Notes: generated by a model not told the origin, from the sequence alone. A stretch of DNA of 64,000 nt from Cohaesibacter celericrescens (GCF_002866925.1 NZ_PKUQ01000022.1:228402-292401), one strand, 5' to 3'. Shown: positions 8,974 through 17,935, counted from the first letter of the stretch. Made by a program: numbers and translations.

Positions 8974-10484
8974 TATTTTGCCCCCGCGTAGGCTGCCTGA
9001 TAGAGATTGAACCGGTTTTTTTCCGTGCCAACCAGTTCCTTCGATATTGACCCATTGTTAAAAACAAGAATTCGATTGGAGTGCGCCAACAATTCAACAT
9101 CCTCTGATGAGTAGAGAATGATAGCCATGCCCTCATTTGCCAGCTTGCGGACAAGCGCAAATAACTCGTTTTTGGCCCCCAGATCGATGCCCTTCGTCGG
9201 GTCATCGAGCAACAGGATGTCTGGTGGATTGGTCAACCAGCGCGCAATGACCGCTTTTTGTTGATTGCCACCCGAGAGAGATCCAATCGAGTGGCTCAAA
9301 CTTTCATATTTGGTACTGAGTGCAGCCAACGCTGGCTCGACCACCGGGGTCAAGACCGAAGGAAACGCTAGAAACTTATTGTCTTTCAGAAAGTGGATCG
9401 GAGCAACATTCTCCATAATAGAACGGCCTGAAATGACACCATCGCGCACCCGGTCGCCCGAAACATAGGAGAATCCATTGCGGATAGCGGCGCGTGGGCT
9501 AGAATTTTTAAAAGGACCCTGATTGCCCAAAATCTCACCTGACTGAAGCCGTTCAGCTCCAAACAACGTGCGCAACAACTGGGACTGACCTTGCCCATGC
9601 AGTCCACCCAAACCAAGAATTTCCCCTTGAGCAAGTTCAAAGGAAACATTTTTGAGACGGGAGCCTACGAGATTCTTTGCCTGAAGTCGGAGCTTGTCAC
9701 TGGATTTGTGCTTTGCATGAGGGGCAACCGGTGTCGGAGTATCGACAGGAGCCTGTTCACCGATCATATCGTGAATGACCGCCTCGTGCGTGGTTTCCGA
9801 GATGAGCCGCGACGACACCGTCGTGCCATCACGAATGACCGTAATCCGATCTCCAATCTCAAAAATCTCATCCATTCGGTGAGAGATGAATATAATCGAA
9901 CGTCCTTCGCGCTTCAGGTCGGCAAGGATGGAAAAAAAGCACTCCACCTGCGCCCTGTCCAAGGCTGAAGTCGGTTCATCAAAAATCAATATCGAGGCTT
10001 CACTGGCCAGTGTTTTCATAATTTCGACCAGTTGTTTTTGATCCGGTCTGAGTCTGCCAACAGGGATCTCTGCAGAGAACCCATCTCCAACCACAGCGGA
10101 AAATTTCTCAATATAGCGGGCTGCCCTGTTTTGCAGAGCCTGATCATCAACCCAGACACCGGCTTTGGTTGGAATCGCATACAGGCAGATATTTTCGGCA
10201 ACGCTCAAATGATTGGATAAACTGAGCTCTTGATAGAAAAGACAAATTCCCTTTTCGCGAGCGGCTTGTGGACTGTCCAGAGAAACAGACTTGCCGTCGA
10301 GTTCAAACAATCCGCCATCCGGCTTAACGCTGCCTGCAACCACTTTACAAAGCGTACTCTTACCTGACCCGTTCGCTCCGATCAGGACATGAACTTCCCC
10401 TTGGTCCAGTACCAGATCTCCCGAGGCAAGGGCCGTTGTCGCGCCGTAAGTCTTGCAGATTTTCTGGAGCTGTAATCGACACAT
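8973..10484 (-). CDS. Sugar ABC transporter ATP-binding protein, duplicated ATPase (RbsA/MglA type)
   Basis: 503 aa with two tandem ATPase domains. The first (about 1-240) has Walker A GANGSGKST and Walker B ILIFDEPTSALD. The second (about 260-495) has the degenerate Walker A GLHGQGQSQ, signature SGGNQQKAVIARWL and ILLLDDPTKGID. The degenerate second P-loop is normal for RbsA/MglA-type proteins of the CUT2 family, which import monosaccharides. It lies between the binding-protein gene and the permeases. Confidence 0.95.
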   Translation of the reverse strand: MCRLQLQKICKTYGATTALASGDLVLDQGEVHVLIGANGSGKSTLCKVVAGSVKPDGGLFELDGKSVSLDSPQAAREKGICLFYQELSLSNHLSVAENICLYAIPTKAGVWVDDQALQNRAARYIEKFSAVVGDGFSAEIPVGRLRPDQKQLVEIMKTLASEASILIFDEPTSALDRAQVECFFSILADLKREGRSIIFISHRMDEIFEIGDRITVIRDGTTVSSRLISETTHEAVIHDMIGEQAPVDTPTPVAPHAKHKSSDKLRLQAKNLVGSRLKNVSFELAQGEILGLGGLHGQGQSQLLRTLFGAERLQSGEILGNQGPFKNSSPRAAIRNGFSYVSGDRVRDGVISGRSIMENVAPIHFLKDNKFLAFPSVLTPVVEPALAALSTKYESLSHSIGSLSGGNQQKAVIARWLTNPPDILLLDDPTKGIDLGAKNELFALVRKLANEGMAIILYSSEDVELLAHSNRILVFNNGSISKELVGTEKNRFNLYQAAYAGAK

Positions 10485-10518
10485 GTCTGCATGTCCCTTC
10501 GCGTCTATCCCAGTTTAA

Positions 10519-10558
10519 TGGTGCTCCCAATCGGGACTTAGCCGAACCGGGAGCACCA
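10519..10558 (-). other. Intercistronic hairpin downstream of the binding-protein gene
   Basis: Perfect 10-bp arms TGGTGCTCCC (10519-10528) and GGGAGCACCA (10549-10558), with a small CGG/CCG inner stem. It sits between the binding-protein gene and the ATPase gene. Such hairpins often stabilise the upstream message so that more binding protein than ATPase is made. No U-run follows. Confidence 0.65.
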
Positions 10559-10570
10559 AACGCTCACCAA

Positions 10571-11590
10571 TTATTTAAAGTAAGCTTCGGCTTCCTCGAT
10601 GGAGAGGGAGCTCGTGTAGGAATAAAAGCCAGGTTTGTCGGACAGCTCCTTTGCGACTTCAGCAACATTGTCACTGCCGATAAATGGGATCGGCAAATAC
10701 ATCGCATTTTTATACTGCCCAGAAGTCGCTGGCGCTTTTAGCTCGCGCCCTTTCAGCATAAACACTGAAATATTGAGTGCGCTGGCCATAACGCCTGGAG
10801 GGTTTACAGAGGCACCAGAGTTGAAATTATTACCAACCCAAAGATCGATGAAGTCCTTGCGGATTTCACCTGTAGCAGCAACCTCACCCGCTTTTTTAGC
10901 ATCCATCAACGAACGCCAAGCACCAGCGGCCATGCCATCCTGAACCCAGACGCCATCGATATCAGGATAGGTTGCAAGCAAATTCTGCATGGCTTGCTGC
11001 CCCTGCGCCTGATCCCAGTTGGCATTGACTTCGTTGACAACTTTTATGTCAGGATAGTTTTCAAACACACCGCGATAACCAGCAATGCGCATTTCATTAG
11101 CTGGATGGCCCGCAAATCCGTTGATAGCAACGACTTGGCCTTTGCCATTCAAGGTTTCTGCCAACCATTTTGCGCTGATTGCAGCCCATTTGGTTTGATC
11201 AATACCAACATAAATCGCATCTTGCGAAGAAACTTCAGCATCGGTCGAAACAACAAGGATACCCTCTTCTTTTGCCTGAGAAAAAACCGGATCAAAGGCC
11301 GTTGGGCTGTTGGGGTTGATGATGATTGCATCGACACCCTGATTAATGAAATTGCGGACATGAGCAATCTGCCCAGGAACATCGACGTTGGCGCTTTGCA
11401 CGACAACTTTTACATCAACGCCATGCTCTTTCCATTTGACTGCAGCAGCTTGCGCTTCTTCAATCATCTGGGTGCGCCATTCAGATCCAACCCATCCATT
11501 GGATAGGCCGATGACAAATTCTTCGGCGTGAACTGCCGGGATGGTCATAGCCATCGCAGCAAGCCCCAAAACTACTTTTTTCAGCTTCAT
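10571..11590 (-). CDS. Sugar ABC transporter periplasmic substrate-binding protein (RbsB-like)
   Basis: 339 aa. A signal peptide (MKLKKVVLGLAAMAMTIPAV, cut after HA-E) is followed by EFVIGLSNGWVGSEWRTQM and a type-I periplasmic-binding fold with NFINQGVDAIIINPNSPTA near residues 85-103. The ATG at 11590 follows AAGGGAGAAG; an upstream in-frame codon at 11653 would spoil the signal peptide. It is the first gene of the operon and should capture the sugar for the two-permease, RbsA-type importer. The ligand is unknown; the downstream SIS enzyme, oxidoreductase and glucokinase suggest an amino sugar or glucose-containing compound. Confidence 0.92.
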   Translation of the reverse strand: MKLKKVVLGLAAMAMTIPAVHAEEFVIGLSNGWVGSEWRTQMIEEAQAAAVKWKEHGVDVKVVVQSANVDVPGQIAHVRNFINQGVDAIIINPNSPTAFDPVFSQAKEEGILVVSTDAEVSSQDAIYVGIDQTKWAAISAKWLAETLNGKGQVVAINGFAGHPANEMRIAGYRGVFENYPDIKVVNEVNANWDQAQGQQAMQNLLATYPDIDGVWVQDGMAAGAWRSLMDAKKAGEVAATGEIRKDFIDLWVGNNFNSGASVNPPGVMASALNISVFMLKGRELKAPATSGQYKNAMYLPIPFIGSDNVAEVAKELSDKPGFYSYTSSLSIEEAEAYFK

Positions 11591-11634
11591 TTTTCTTCTC
11601 CCTTTGCAACGTCTTCGTTCAGTATGAACGCATA

Positions 11635-11671
11635 TGAAATCGATTTCAAACAAAAAATGTATTCGATTTCA
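11635..11671. promoter_or_regulatory. Tandem LacI-type operators at the sugar-operon promoter
   Basis: TGAAATCGATTTCA (11635-11648) is a perfect 14-bp palindrome with a central CG. A second copy, TGTATTCGATTTCA (11658-11671), differs at two positions and lies 23 bp on, about two helical turns. Both are 45-81 bp upstream of the binding-protein start, where a repressor would block transcription. The operon encodes a LacI-family repressor, the natural ligand of such sites. Confidence 0.8.
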
Positions 11672-12130
11672 TTGGCTGTTTTCAGCCGTTAATTGAAATA
11701 ATAAAATTAATTCATCTTTCCCACGCAACCAGTTGAGATAATTATGAAAGATGTAGTTCACTCTGAAAGACAGCCCTGGTGCACCGGGATCTGTATAACT
11801 GGGCACAAGTGTCCTTTTTCAGCCCAATAGTAAGGGCAGATATGCTTGACCAGTGCTCAAGAGACCAAAGAAGGCACACCGATTAAATCAAAAGGCTGCA
11901 TATTCATTTACATGCATATTCTCTTGGGTATAAGCTCCTTCACCCAAGCTCGAGTCCCACGCAACAAATTGCAGGTCATTTCTTCACCAGACATCGATTG
12001 ATCAAGCAGCATGCGCAGCGATCTCGCAGATTCTGGCTATGAAGAGACGTATCTCACGGGGAAACTTTGTGGGTCTCGCCGATAAGCTCAAAGGCAAAAT
12101 AGGCACGAGCTCACAACTGGAGCAGAGTAT
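11672..12130. other. Intergenic region with an ArsR-box-like repeat
   Basis: No gene seen. It holds the direct repeat at 11897-11921 described separately and the leader of the TauE/SafE gene. Nothing else is recognisable. Confidence 0.5.
11897..11921. promoter_or_regulatory. ArsR-box-like direct repeat upstream of the TauE/SafE gene
   Basis: TGCATATTC occurs at 11897-11905 and again at 11913-11921, 16 bp apart start to start. The same word with one change, at the same 16-bp spacing, precedes arsR (13020-13028 and 13036-13044). This suggests the exporter gene starting at 12131 is under the same regulator. Confidence 0.55.
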
Positions 12131-12874
12131 TTGACCTTTTCAGATTACAGCCTTTATTTTGGACTAACACTATTGCTTTCAACTCTGTTTTCAATGGGTG
12201 GCGTGGGGTCAGCCATTGCATTGGTCCCCTGCTTTTCCATGGTGGGGCTATCTATTGATTTGGCCAAGTCATTGGGGTTGTTTGTTAACACAGCTTCGAC
12301 GGCAACTGCCTCGATGATAGGGTTTCGCCGCGGCCTACTGGAAATGCGTTTCGCTCTACCACTCGTCATATCGGTCCTGATCACAACCCCTGTCGGAGCC
12401 TGGATGAGCCAATATGTGGCACGCGACATGATAGAAGGACTGTTGATTGCCTTTCTGGTCATGGCCGCCATGCTACTGCTCTTCTCTAAACGGGCTGCAT
12501 TGGTCGCATATCGGCGAACATGGCCGCTTTACCTGATTGGTGGCGGTGTCGGTGTTCTTTCTGGTATGCTCGGCGTTGGAGGCGGCGCACTCATGATGCC
12601 AGCTTTAATTGTGCTCGGCTACGACGCCAAACAAGCGGCTCGTGCCATCAGCTTTGTCATCCCTTTTTCCTCCGCAGGTGCATTCCTCACATATCTTTCT
12701 TTCACTGAGATGAACTGGCGCCTCCTTACTGTTGTGTCTGTAGCCGCAATTATTGGAGGTTATCTTGGAGAAAAAATCATGCACCACCGGTTGAGCGCCA
12801 CCCATATCAAAAAGTTTATCGCGGTCTTTTTGTTGCTCATCGCAACCAAGATGTTGTGGCAGCTTGTCACTTGA
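12131..12874 (+). CDS. TauE/SafE-family membrane exporter
   Basis: 247 aa with about seven or eight hydrophobic segments, matching the TauE/SafE family (sulfite, organosulfur or other anion export). The family repeat motif appears twice: GGVGSAIALVPCFSMVG near residue 23 and GGGVGVLSGMLGVGGGALMM near 137-156. The start is TTG at 12131 with GGAGCAG upstream; no better ATG is in frame. It is separate from but upstream of the arsR operon in the same direction and shares an ArsR-box-like repeat with it, so a role in metalloid or sulfur-compound efflux is plausible. Confidence 0.85.
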   Translation: MTFSDYSLYFGLTLLLSTLFSMGGVGSAIALVPCFSMVGLSIDLAKSLGLFVNTASTATASMIGFRRGLLEMRFALPLVISVLITTPVGAWMSQYVARDMIEGLLIAFLVMAAMLLLFSKRAALVAYRRTWPLYLIGGGVGVLSGMLGVGGGALMMPALIVLGYDAKQAARAISFVIPFSSAGAFLTYLSFTEMNWRLLTVVSVAAIIGGYLGEKIMHHRLSATHIKKFIAVFLLLIATKMLWQLVT

Positions 12875-13004
12875 TTGAGAGACATCAGAATTGTCCTATT
12901 AGGGTTGTGCTTTGAAGGCCAGGGCTCGGAAGTGATTACAAAGAATACCATAATTCTATCGGCGCTTTGGCCAACTTTGAACGGAGAGAAGGGTGCATAA
13001 AACT

Positions 13005-13044
13005 GAATATACATTGACTTGCATATTCGATAAAATGTATATTC
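13005..13044. promoter_or_regulatory. ArsR operator at the arsR promoter
   Basis: An 11-bp perfect inverted repeat, GAATATACATT (13005-13015) and AATGTATATTC (13034-13044), spans the region just before arsR (ATG at 13051). Inside it the direct repeat TGCATATTC / TGTATATTC (13020, 13036) matches the element upstream of the TauE/SafE gene. The position overlaps the expected promoter, as for autoregulated arsR genes. Confidence 0.7.
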
Positions 13045-13050
13045 GGCCTT

Positions 13051-13416
13051 ATGAAAAACCTCACAAATACATTTGGCGCTCTGTCTGACCCGATCCGTCT
13101 AAGGATCTTGGCCTTAATTGCGCATGAGACCGAGCTTTGCGTCTGCGAGCTGGTTGAAGCGTTGGAGTTGTCACAACCAAAGATCTCTCGCCATTGTCAG
13201 TCGTTAAATGAAGCAAACTTGATCAAGTCTCGACGACAAGCCCAATGGGTACTCTATTCACTTGCCACTGACATACCCGACTGGACCAAGCGTGCTATGG
13301 ACTCAGCGATAGAGGGGGTCAAATTAGACGCACAATATGTGACAGATTGTGACCGATTGAAATCGGTCGACCGGCCGCCCGTCAGGTGTGCCCCCAAGGA
13401 GAAAGAAGCATGTTAG
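13051..13416 (+). CDS. arsR: ArsR-family metalloid-responsive repressor
   Basis: 121 aa, a single winged helix. The metal-binding helix motif TELCVCELVEAL (residues about 29-40) has the Cys-x-Cys typical of E. coli-type arsenite sensors, followed by the recognition helix LSQPKISRHCQSL. Extra cysteines near the C-terminus (DCD, RCAP and the final KEAC) may help in ligand binding. Its last codons overlap the start of the permease gene, so the two are translationally coupled. It most likely represses this operon until As(III), or possibly Sb(III), binds. The inducer is inferred from the Cys motif. Confidence 0.92.
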   Translation: MKNLTNTFGALSDPIRLRILALIAHETELCVCELVEALELSQPKISRHCQSLNEANLIKSRRQAQWVLYSLATDIPDWTKRAMDSAIEGVKLDAQYVTDCDRLKSVDRPPVRCAPKEKEAC

Positions 13417-14495
13417 ACAATGCATCCGCAATGGGTGACGCAGGCGCGCCTCTCGAAGAGAGCAGTAAACCGAGCCCTACCCGCTTGATACTAGCCACTG
13501 TTGTCGGCGTTGCAATTTGGTGGATTGTATACAATCAGCTCATTCCGTTCTCAGAAGCCGTAACTTCTCTTTTTCCGGTTGAGCGGCACAGCCATGCCGG
13601 CGAAGCAATCGCCTTCTTTTTCTATGATGTTCCAAAAGTATTGATGCTTTTGACCCTGATCGTGTTTGCAATGGGAGTAGTTCGATCATGGTTCAGCCCT
13701 GAAAAGACTCGCGCCCTACTCTCTGGCAAACGAGAGGGCGTTGGCAACGTCATGTCGGCAGGCTTGGGCATTCTAACACCATTCTGTTCGTGCTCTGCCG
13801 TACCTCTTTTCATCGGCTTTGTCTCTGCCGGTGTTCCGTTAGGTGTGACTTTCTCTTTCTTGATCGCTGCTCCAATGGTCAACGAAGTGGCTTTGGTGCT
13901 GTTGGTTGGTCTCGTCGGTTGGAACGTTGCTCTCACCTATCTATTCTTTGGATTGGGCATTGCCATTGTGGCCGGATGGGTCATTGGCAAACTGAAGTTA
14001 GAAGGTTGGCTGCAGGATTGGGTGCAGGAAATTCATTCTGGTGCCAATGCTCCAACCGCCGCATTTGATGAAAAGCTTACATTGCTTGACCGATACAAAC
14101 TTGGGTATGAGACTGTCAAAGAAATCCTCTCAAAAGTCTGGATCTGGATCATTATAGGCATTGGTTTGGGCGCAATCATTCACGGTTACGTACCCCAAGA
14201 CCTTATGGTGCGGATCATGGGAGCCGATGCATGGTGGTCTGTGCCTGCCGCAGTGGTGATGGGGGTTCCTCTCTACACCAATGCCGCCGGAGTTATTCCC
14301 ATTGTTGAAGCGCTTTTGGGCAAAGGAGCCGCACTAGGCACTGTGCTGGCCTTCATGATGAGCGTCATCGCACTATCCCTGCCCGAAATTCTGATTTTGC
14401 GGCAAGTTCTCACTCTTCGCCTGATCGCAGTCTTCGTCGCAGTGGTAAGCAGCGGCATTTTGGCGGTGGGATTCTTATTCAATTTGATTTTCTAA
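13410..14495 (+). CDS. ArsP/YraQ-family permease (DUF318)
   Basis: 361 aa, polytopic. The family core GILTPFCSCSAVPLFIGF lies near residues 124-141, followed by AGVPLGVTFSFLIAAPMVNE; both are characteristic of the PF03773 permeases that include ArsP, an exporter of trivalent organoarsenicals. A second related half includes GVPLYTNAAGVIPIVEALL near 285-305. The ATG at 13410 has AAGGAG upstream and overlaps arsR by 7 bp. With ArsR upstream and a CxxC thioredoxin downstream, organoarsenical or arsenite efflux is the best guess. Confidence 0.85.
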   Translation: MLDNASAMGDAGAPLEESSKPSPTRLILATVVGVAIWWIVYNQLIPFSEAVTSLFPVERHSHAGEAIAFFFYDVPKVLMLLTLIVFAMGVVRSWFSPEKTRALLSGKREGVGNVMSAGLGILTPFCSCSAVPLFIGFVSAGVPLGVTFSFLIAAPMVNEVALVLLVGLVGWNVALTYLFFGLGIAIVAGWVIGKLKLEGWLQDWVQEIHSGANAPTAAFDEKLTLLDRYKLGYETVKEILSKVWIWIIIGIGLGAIIHGYVPQDLMVRIMGADAWWSVPAAVVMGVPLYTNAAGVIPIVEALLGKGAALGTVLAFMMSVIALSLPEILILRQVLTLRLIAVFVAVVSSGILAVGFLFNLIF

Positions 14496-14522
14496 ACAAA
14501 CAAGACAAAGAAAGACCCTGAT

Positions 14523-14759
14523 ATGAAACACATAAAAATATATGGCCCCGGCTGCAAACGCTGTGAAGCAACCGCTCAAATGGTACGCGATGCTGCTGCC
14601 AAACTGGATCTGGAAGCCAATGTTGAAAAAGTGACTGATCCTAAGGAAATCGCTATGGCAGGCGTGATGTCTACGCCGGGTATTTCCATCGATGGCAAGC
14701 TGGTGCATGCTGGCGGTTTACCAGATGAAACCAAACTTGAGACATGGCTGAAAGCATAA
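14523..14759 (+). CDS. Small thioredoxin-fold protein (MTH895/TM0996 type)
   Basis: 78 aa. Begins KHIKIYGPGCKRCEATAQMV with a C-K-R-C redox motif near residue 11, then GVMSTPGISIDGKLVHAGGL with the cis-Pro typical of thioredoxin folds. Small proteins of this type commonly accompany PF03773 permeases. It lies 27 bp after the permease gene in the same operon. A role in reducing the permease cargo or a permease disulfide is inferred, not shown. Confidence 0.9.
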   Translation: MKHIKIYGPGCKRCEATAQMVRDAAAKLDLEANVEKVTDPKEIAMAGVMSTPGISIDGKLVHAGGLPDETKLETWLKA

Positions 14760-15280
14760 CCATTCAAGCAATCAGCTCCAATACTGACTGTCTCGCGATT
14801 GCACATATAATTCTGACGTCTGTTTGCTCTGAAGACACTCGGCGCCACATTTTTCCCATGAAATGCTCCATTGCATATCAAAGAGGACAATGGGGCGTCG
14901 GGTCAAAAAAATCCCAGAGAACCATTCTTTAGCGCGTCGCCCCCCATAGCGAACAAATCCCTATTGCATGCCGAGCTGTGAGAAAGATACCGCCTATATC
15001 CATGGGATTGACCGATTGCAAAACGGGCCGAAATACTGCCAACTGCCCCTCCCTGCGATGATCTTTCTGAAGGGGCATATTGTTTATCGACTACAATTCA
15101 AGCACTGAAGAATGACGCAAGTCTTATCCTAAAAGCTAACAATGTCGGTTGTCTATAATTCAACAGGCTGACTATCTCTGTGATCTAAGTCTAAGCTTGC
15201 GTGAGCCAAATTTGCTATACCGATGCAAAATAACGGCTGCACTCTATTGGAACGGAATGGTCACGGTACCTTAAATCGTC
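14760..15280. other. 520-bp intergenic region
   Basis: No gene, RNA or repeat recognised. The right part must contain the promoter of the LytTR regulator gene. Confidence 0.4.
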
Positions 15281-16063
15281 ATGCAAATCAGATGTTTAAT
15301 TGTCGATGATGAAGCGCCCGCTCGGGATGAACTAAAGTTTTTACTTTCCAGCCACGCTTTAATCGACGTGATCGGCGAAGCTGGGTCAGCAGCACAAGCC
15401 ATAGACCTTTGTCAGCAAAGCAAACCCGATCTGGTATTTCTCGATATCCAAATGCCGGGGCAAGACGGCTTTGACGTTATCCGTACACTGGCGGATTGCC
15501 TGCCCTCACCGCCCCTGTTTGTATTTATCACTGCCTATGATTCCTATGCGGTCAAAGCATTCGAAGCGAGCGCAGTGGATTATATTCTCAAACCCGTCTC
15601 CCAGAGCCGCTTGGCAACCACCATAGATCGGGCCGTTAAATTGTTGCATGAAAGGCAAATGCCGTTGCAACAACAGATTGAAAGCCTGCTTTCTCAGGTC
15701 ACCGACAAGCGCCCTACGCCAAAGCCCTCTCGGGTTTCAGTAGAAAAGAACGGTCGCATTAGGCTGATTGACCCTGCTGAAATCATTTATTGTGCTTATG
15801 AAGACAACCGGATCATGGCCTATCGCTTTGACAGCGTACTGCCAATTTATGGCATTGCCAGTATGGACCGGATGGAGGAGCATTTGGCCAATTCTGGCTT
15901 TTTTCGCGCCCATCGAGCCACATTGGTCAATCTCAATGCCATTCGGGAATTCAGCCCCTGGTTCAATGGAAAATACAGCCTTGTCATGAATGACCAGACA
16001 GGCAGCGAGCTGACCGTCAGCCGCTCTCGGGTCAAAGAATTCAAAGATCAGTTGGGGCTATAG
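15281..16063 (+). CDS. LytTR-family response regulator
   Basis: 260 aa. The receiver domain (1-125) has the acidic pair DD at 9-10, phospho-acceptor Asp55 in FLDIQMPGQDGF, and Lys in DYILKPV. The LytTR DNA-binding domain (about 150-258) contains FFRAHRATLVNLNAIREF and VSRSRVKEFK. It lies 56 bp upstream of the LytS-type kinase gene and should be its partner. The pair plus the transporter downstream parallels the BtsSR/BtsT and YpdAB/YhjX pyruvate-sensing systems of enterobacteria. Confidence 0.95.
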   Translation: MQIRCLIVDDEAPARDELKFLLSSHALIDVIGEAGSAAQAIDLCQQSKPDLVFLDIQMPGQDGFDVIRTLADCLPSPPLFVFITAYDSYAVKAFEASAVDYILKPVSQSRLATTIDRAVKLLHERQMPLQQQIESLLSQVTDKRPTPKPSRVSVEKNGRIRLIDPAEIIYCAYEDNRIMAYRFDSVLPIYGIASMDRMEEHLANSGFFRAHRATLVNLNAIREFSPWFNGKYSLVMNDQTGSELTVSRSRVKEFKDQLGL

Positions 16064-16119
16064 TCGCCCTAGAATCACATCAATCATCCGTTCCTTTCTT
16101 AAAAGAGCATCCAACCGCT

Positions 16120-17838
16120 ATGTCTATCGTCGACCTGATTGCATTCTTGCTCAAACATGTAGGCCTATTGGTTGCGGGTGCGTTTGTGCTGCTCACCCTA
16201 TCGCCAGTTCAGGAAATCAATTTCCAAAGGACCGGCATTTCCAACCGGCTCTTTCTGATCGTCTTTTTTGGGTTGATGGGCATTCTGGGCACCTATAGCG
16301 GCAATGCCATATTCGACTCCATTGCCAACTTGCGAGCCATGGCTGTGGTCACAGCAGGATTGGTTGGTGGCCCCTTGGTTGGACTGGGCGCCGGTCTCAT
16401 CGCTGGCGGGCATCGCTTTATGATCGATCCGTGGGGCTTTTCGGCGTTGGCCTGTTCGCTGGCAACCATCGTAGAAGGACTGATGGCGGGCTGCGTATAT
16501 CTTAGGATGAAAGACCGCAGCATGAACTGGCGGGTTGCGCTCATCGTAACGCTGATCGGAGAGACGATGCATATGGGTATGGTGCTGGCCTTTTCGCGCC
16601 CAATAGAGGACGCCATGGCACTGGTTCAAGTCATCATGTTACCAATGCTGATTGGCAATGGCTTGGGAGCCGTGCTTTTTGTCCATGTGATCAATTCCAT
16701 TCAGTCCTTCCGTGAACGCAAGGCATCGGATTATACCCAGAGAATTTTTGAAATCACCAATAGCACCGTAGCCCATTTGCGTGCAGGCTTAAATCAGGAC
16801 AGTGCCAGCGCCATGGCAGCAATCATTCATGACCGCCTGCCCGTCGCCGCCGTGTCTGTGACCAATGCTAGCCACGTCTTGGCCCATGTAGGCGAAGGCA
16901 GCGACCACCATCTGCAAGGCTCGCCCATTGTCACCAAAGCAACTCAAAATGTGATTGCCAGTGGCAACTCCATTTTTCTGAAAGAAAAAGGCGCCATCGG
17001 GTGCAGCCATGCCCATTGCCCCTTTTCCTCGGCCATCATCGTACCGCTGAAAAAGAATGGCACTATTGTAGGCACCCTCAAATTCTATGGCTCATCAACG
17101 CAAGAACTCAATTCGATTTTGATGGAAATAGCCAAGGGACTGACAGACCTCTTCTCGATTCAGCTGGAGTTGGAAGACATTCAGGTCAAGGCCCGCTTGC
17201 TTGCCCATGCAGAGATCCGCCACCTACAGGCCCAGATCAACCCGCATTTTTTGTTTAACTCGCTCAATACGATTGCCTCATTCTGCCGCACGGCCCCAGA
17301 CAAGGCACGCGAATTAATCCTCGATCTGTCGTTCTATATGCGCAAAAACCTTGATTCCAGCCGCGGCTTTATCCGCCTTGCCGACGAGTTGGACCAGATC
17401 AATTCCTATCTCGCGATTGAAAAGGCCCGTTTTGGCGAGCGTATCCGCGTCAAACTTGAGGTGGAACAAGGCTGCGAAGACTGGCCCATCCCTTCACTGA
17501 TCATCCAGCCGTTGGTAGAAAATGCCGTCAAGCATGGCCTGAAGGTGCGTCCGGATGGCGGTATCGTTGGATTGGAAATTCATCGAGAACAGGGCGAGTT
17601 GTGTGTCACGGTTTATGATGATGGCGCGGGTATTCCGCCCGAGATACTGGGGTCTTTGCTGGTCCAACGGGTTATCGAATCCCAACAAGACGGGGTCGGG
17701 CTACGCAATTCCAATCAACGCCTAGAGCAGATTTACGGCCCCGAACATGGCATGCATATTATCAGTGCCCATCAGAAAGGAACCAGTATTTCATTTACTA
17801 TCCCCCATAGGCGAGAGCTGCTGCCCCAAGCTTCATAA
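16120..17838 (+). CDS. LytS-type sensor histidine kinase
   Basis: 572 aa. Residues about 1-200 hold six or so transmembrane segments of the 5TMR-LYT type (including GGPLVGLGAGLIAGGHRFM). A GAF-like region spans about 210-360. The His-kinase domain has HLQAQINPHFLFNSLNTIA near residue 370 with the phospho-accepting His in NPHFLFN. The ATPase domain has PSLIIQPLVENAVKHGL and DDGAGIPPE. In known relatives the membrane domain senses pyruvate outside the cell. It likely phosphorylates the LytTR regulator just upstream and controls the CstA-family transporter gene downstream. Confidence 0.95.
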   Translation: MSIVDLIAFLLKHVGLLVAGAFVLLTLSPVQEINFQRTGISNRLFLIVFFGLMGILGTYSGNAIFDSIANLRAMAVVTAGLVGGPLVGLGAGLIAGGHRFMIDPWGFSALACSLATIVEGLMAGCVYLRMKDRSMNWRVALIVTLIGETMHMGMVLAFSRPIEDAMALVQVIMLPMLIGNGLGAVLFVHVINSIQSFRERKASDYTQRIFEITNSTVAHLRAGLNQDSASAMAAIIHDRLPVAAVSVTNASHVLAHVGEGSDHHLQGSPIVTKATQNVIASGNSIFLKEKGAIGCSHAHCPFSSAIIVPLKKNGTIVGTLKFYGSSTQELNSILMEIAKGLTDLFSIQLELEDIQVKARLLAHAEIRHLQAQINPHFLFNSLNTIASFCRTAPDKARELILDLSFYMRKNLDSSRGFIRLADELDQINSYLAIEKARFGERIRVKLEVEQGCEDWPIPSLIIQPLVENAVKHGLKVRPDGGIVGLEIHREQGELCVTVYDDGAGIPPEILGSLLVQRVIESQQDGVGLRNSNQRLEQIYGPEHGMHIISAHQKGTSISFTIPHRRELLPQAS

Positions 17839-17935
17839 GTGCGCGCGAAGGCCTATTTAGGGCATCACTTTAGCATTTTTTAATGCTGACTGAGTCGTGC
17901 AAAGGGCCTTTGCTGCTAGAGATGCATCTACTGGT

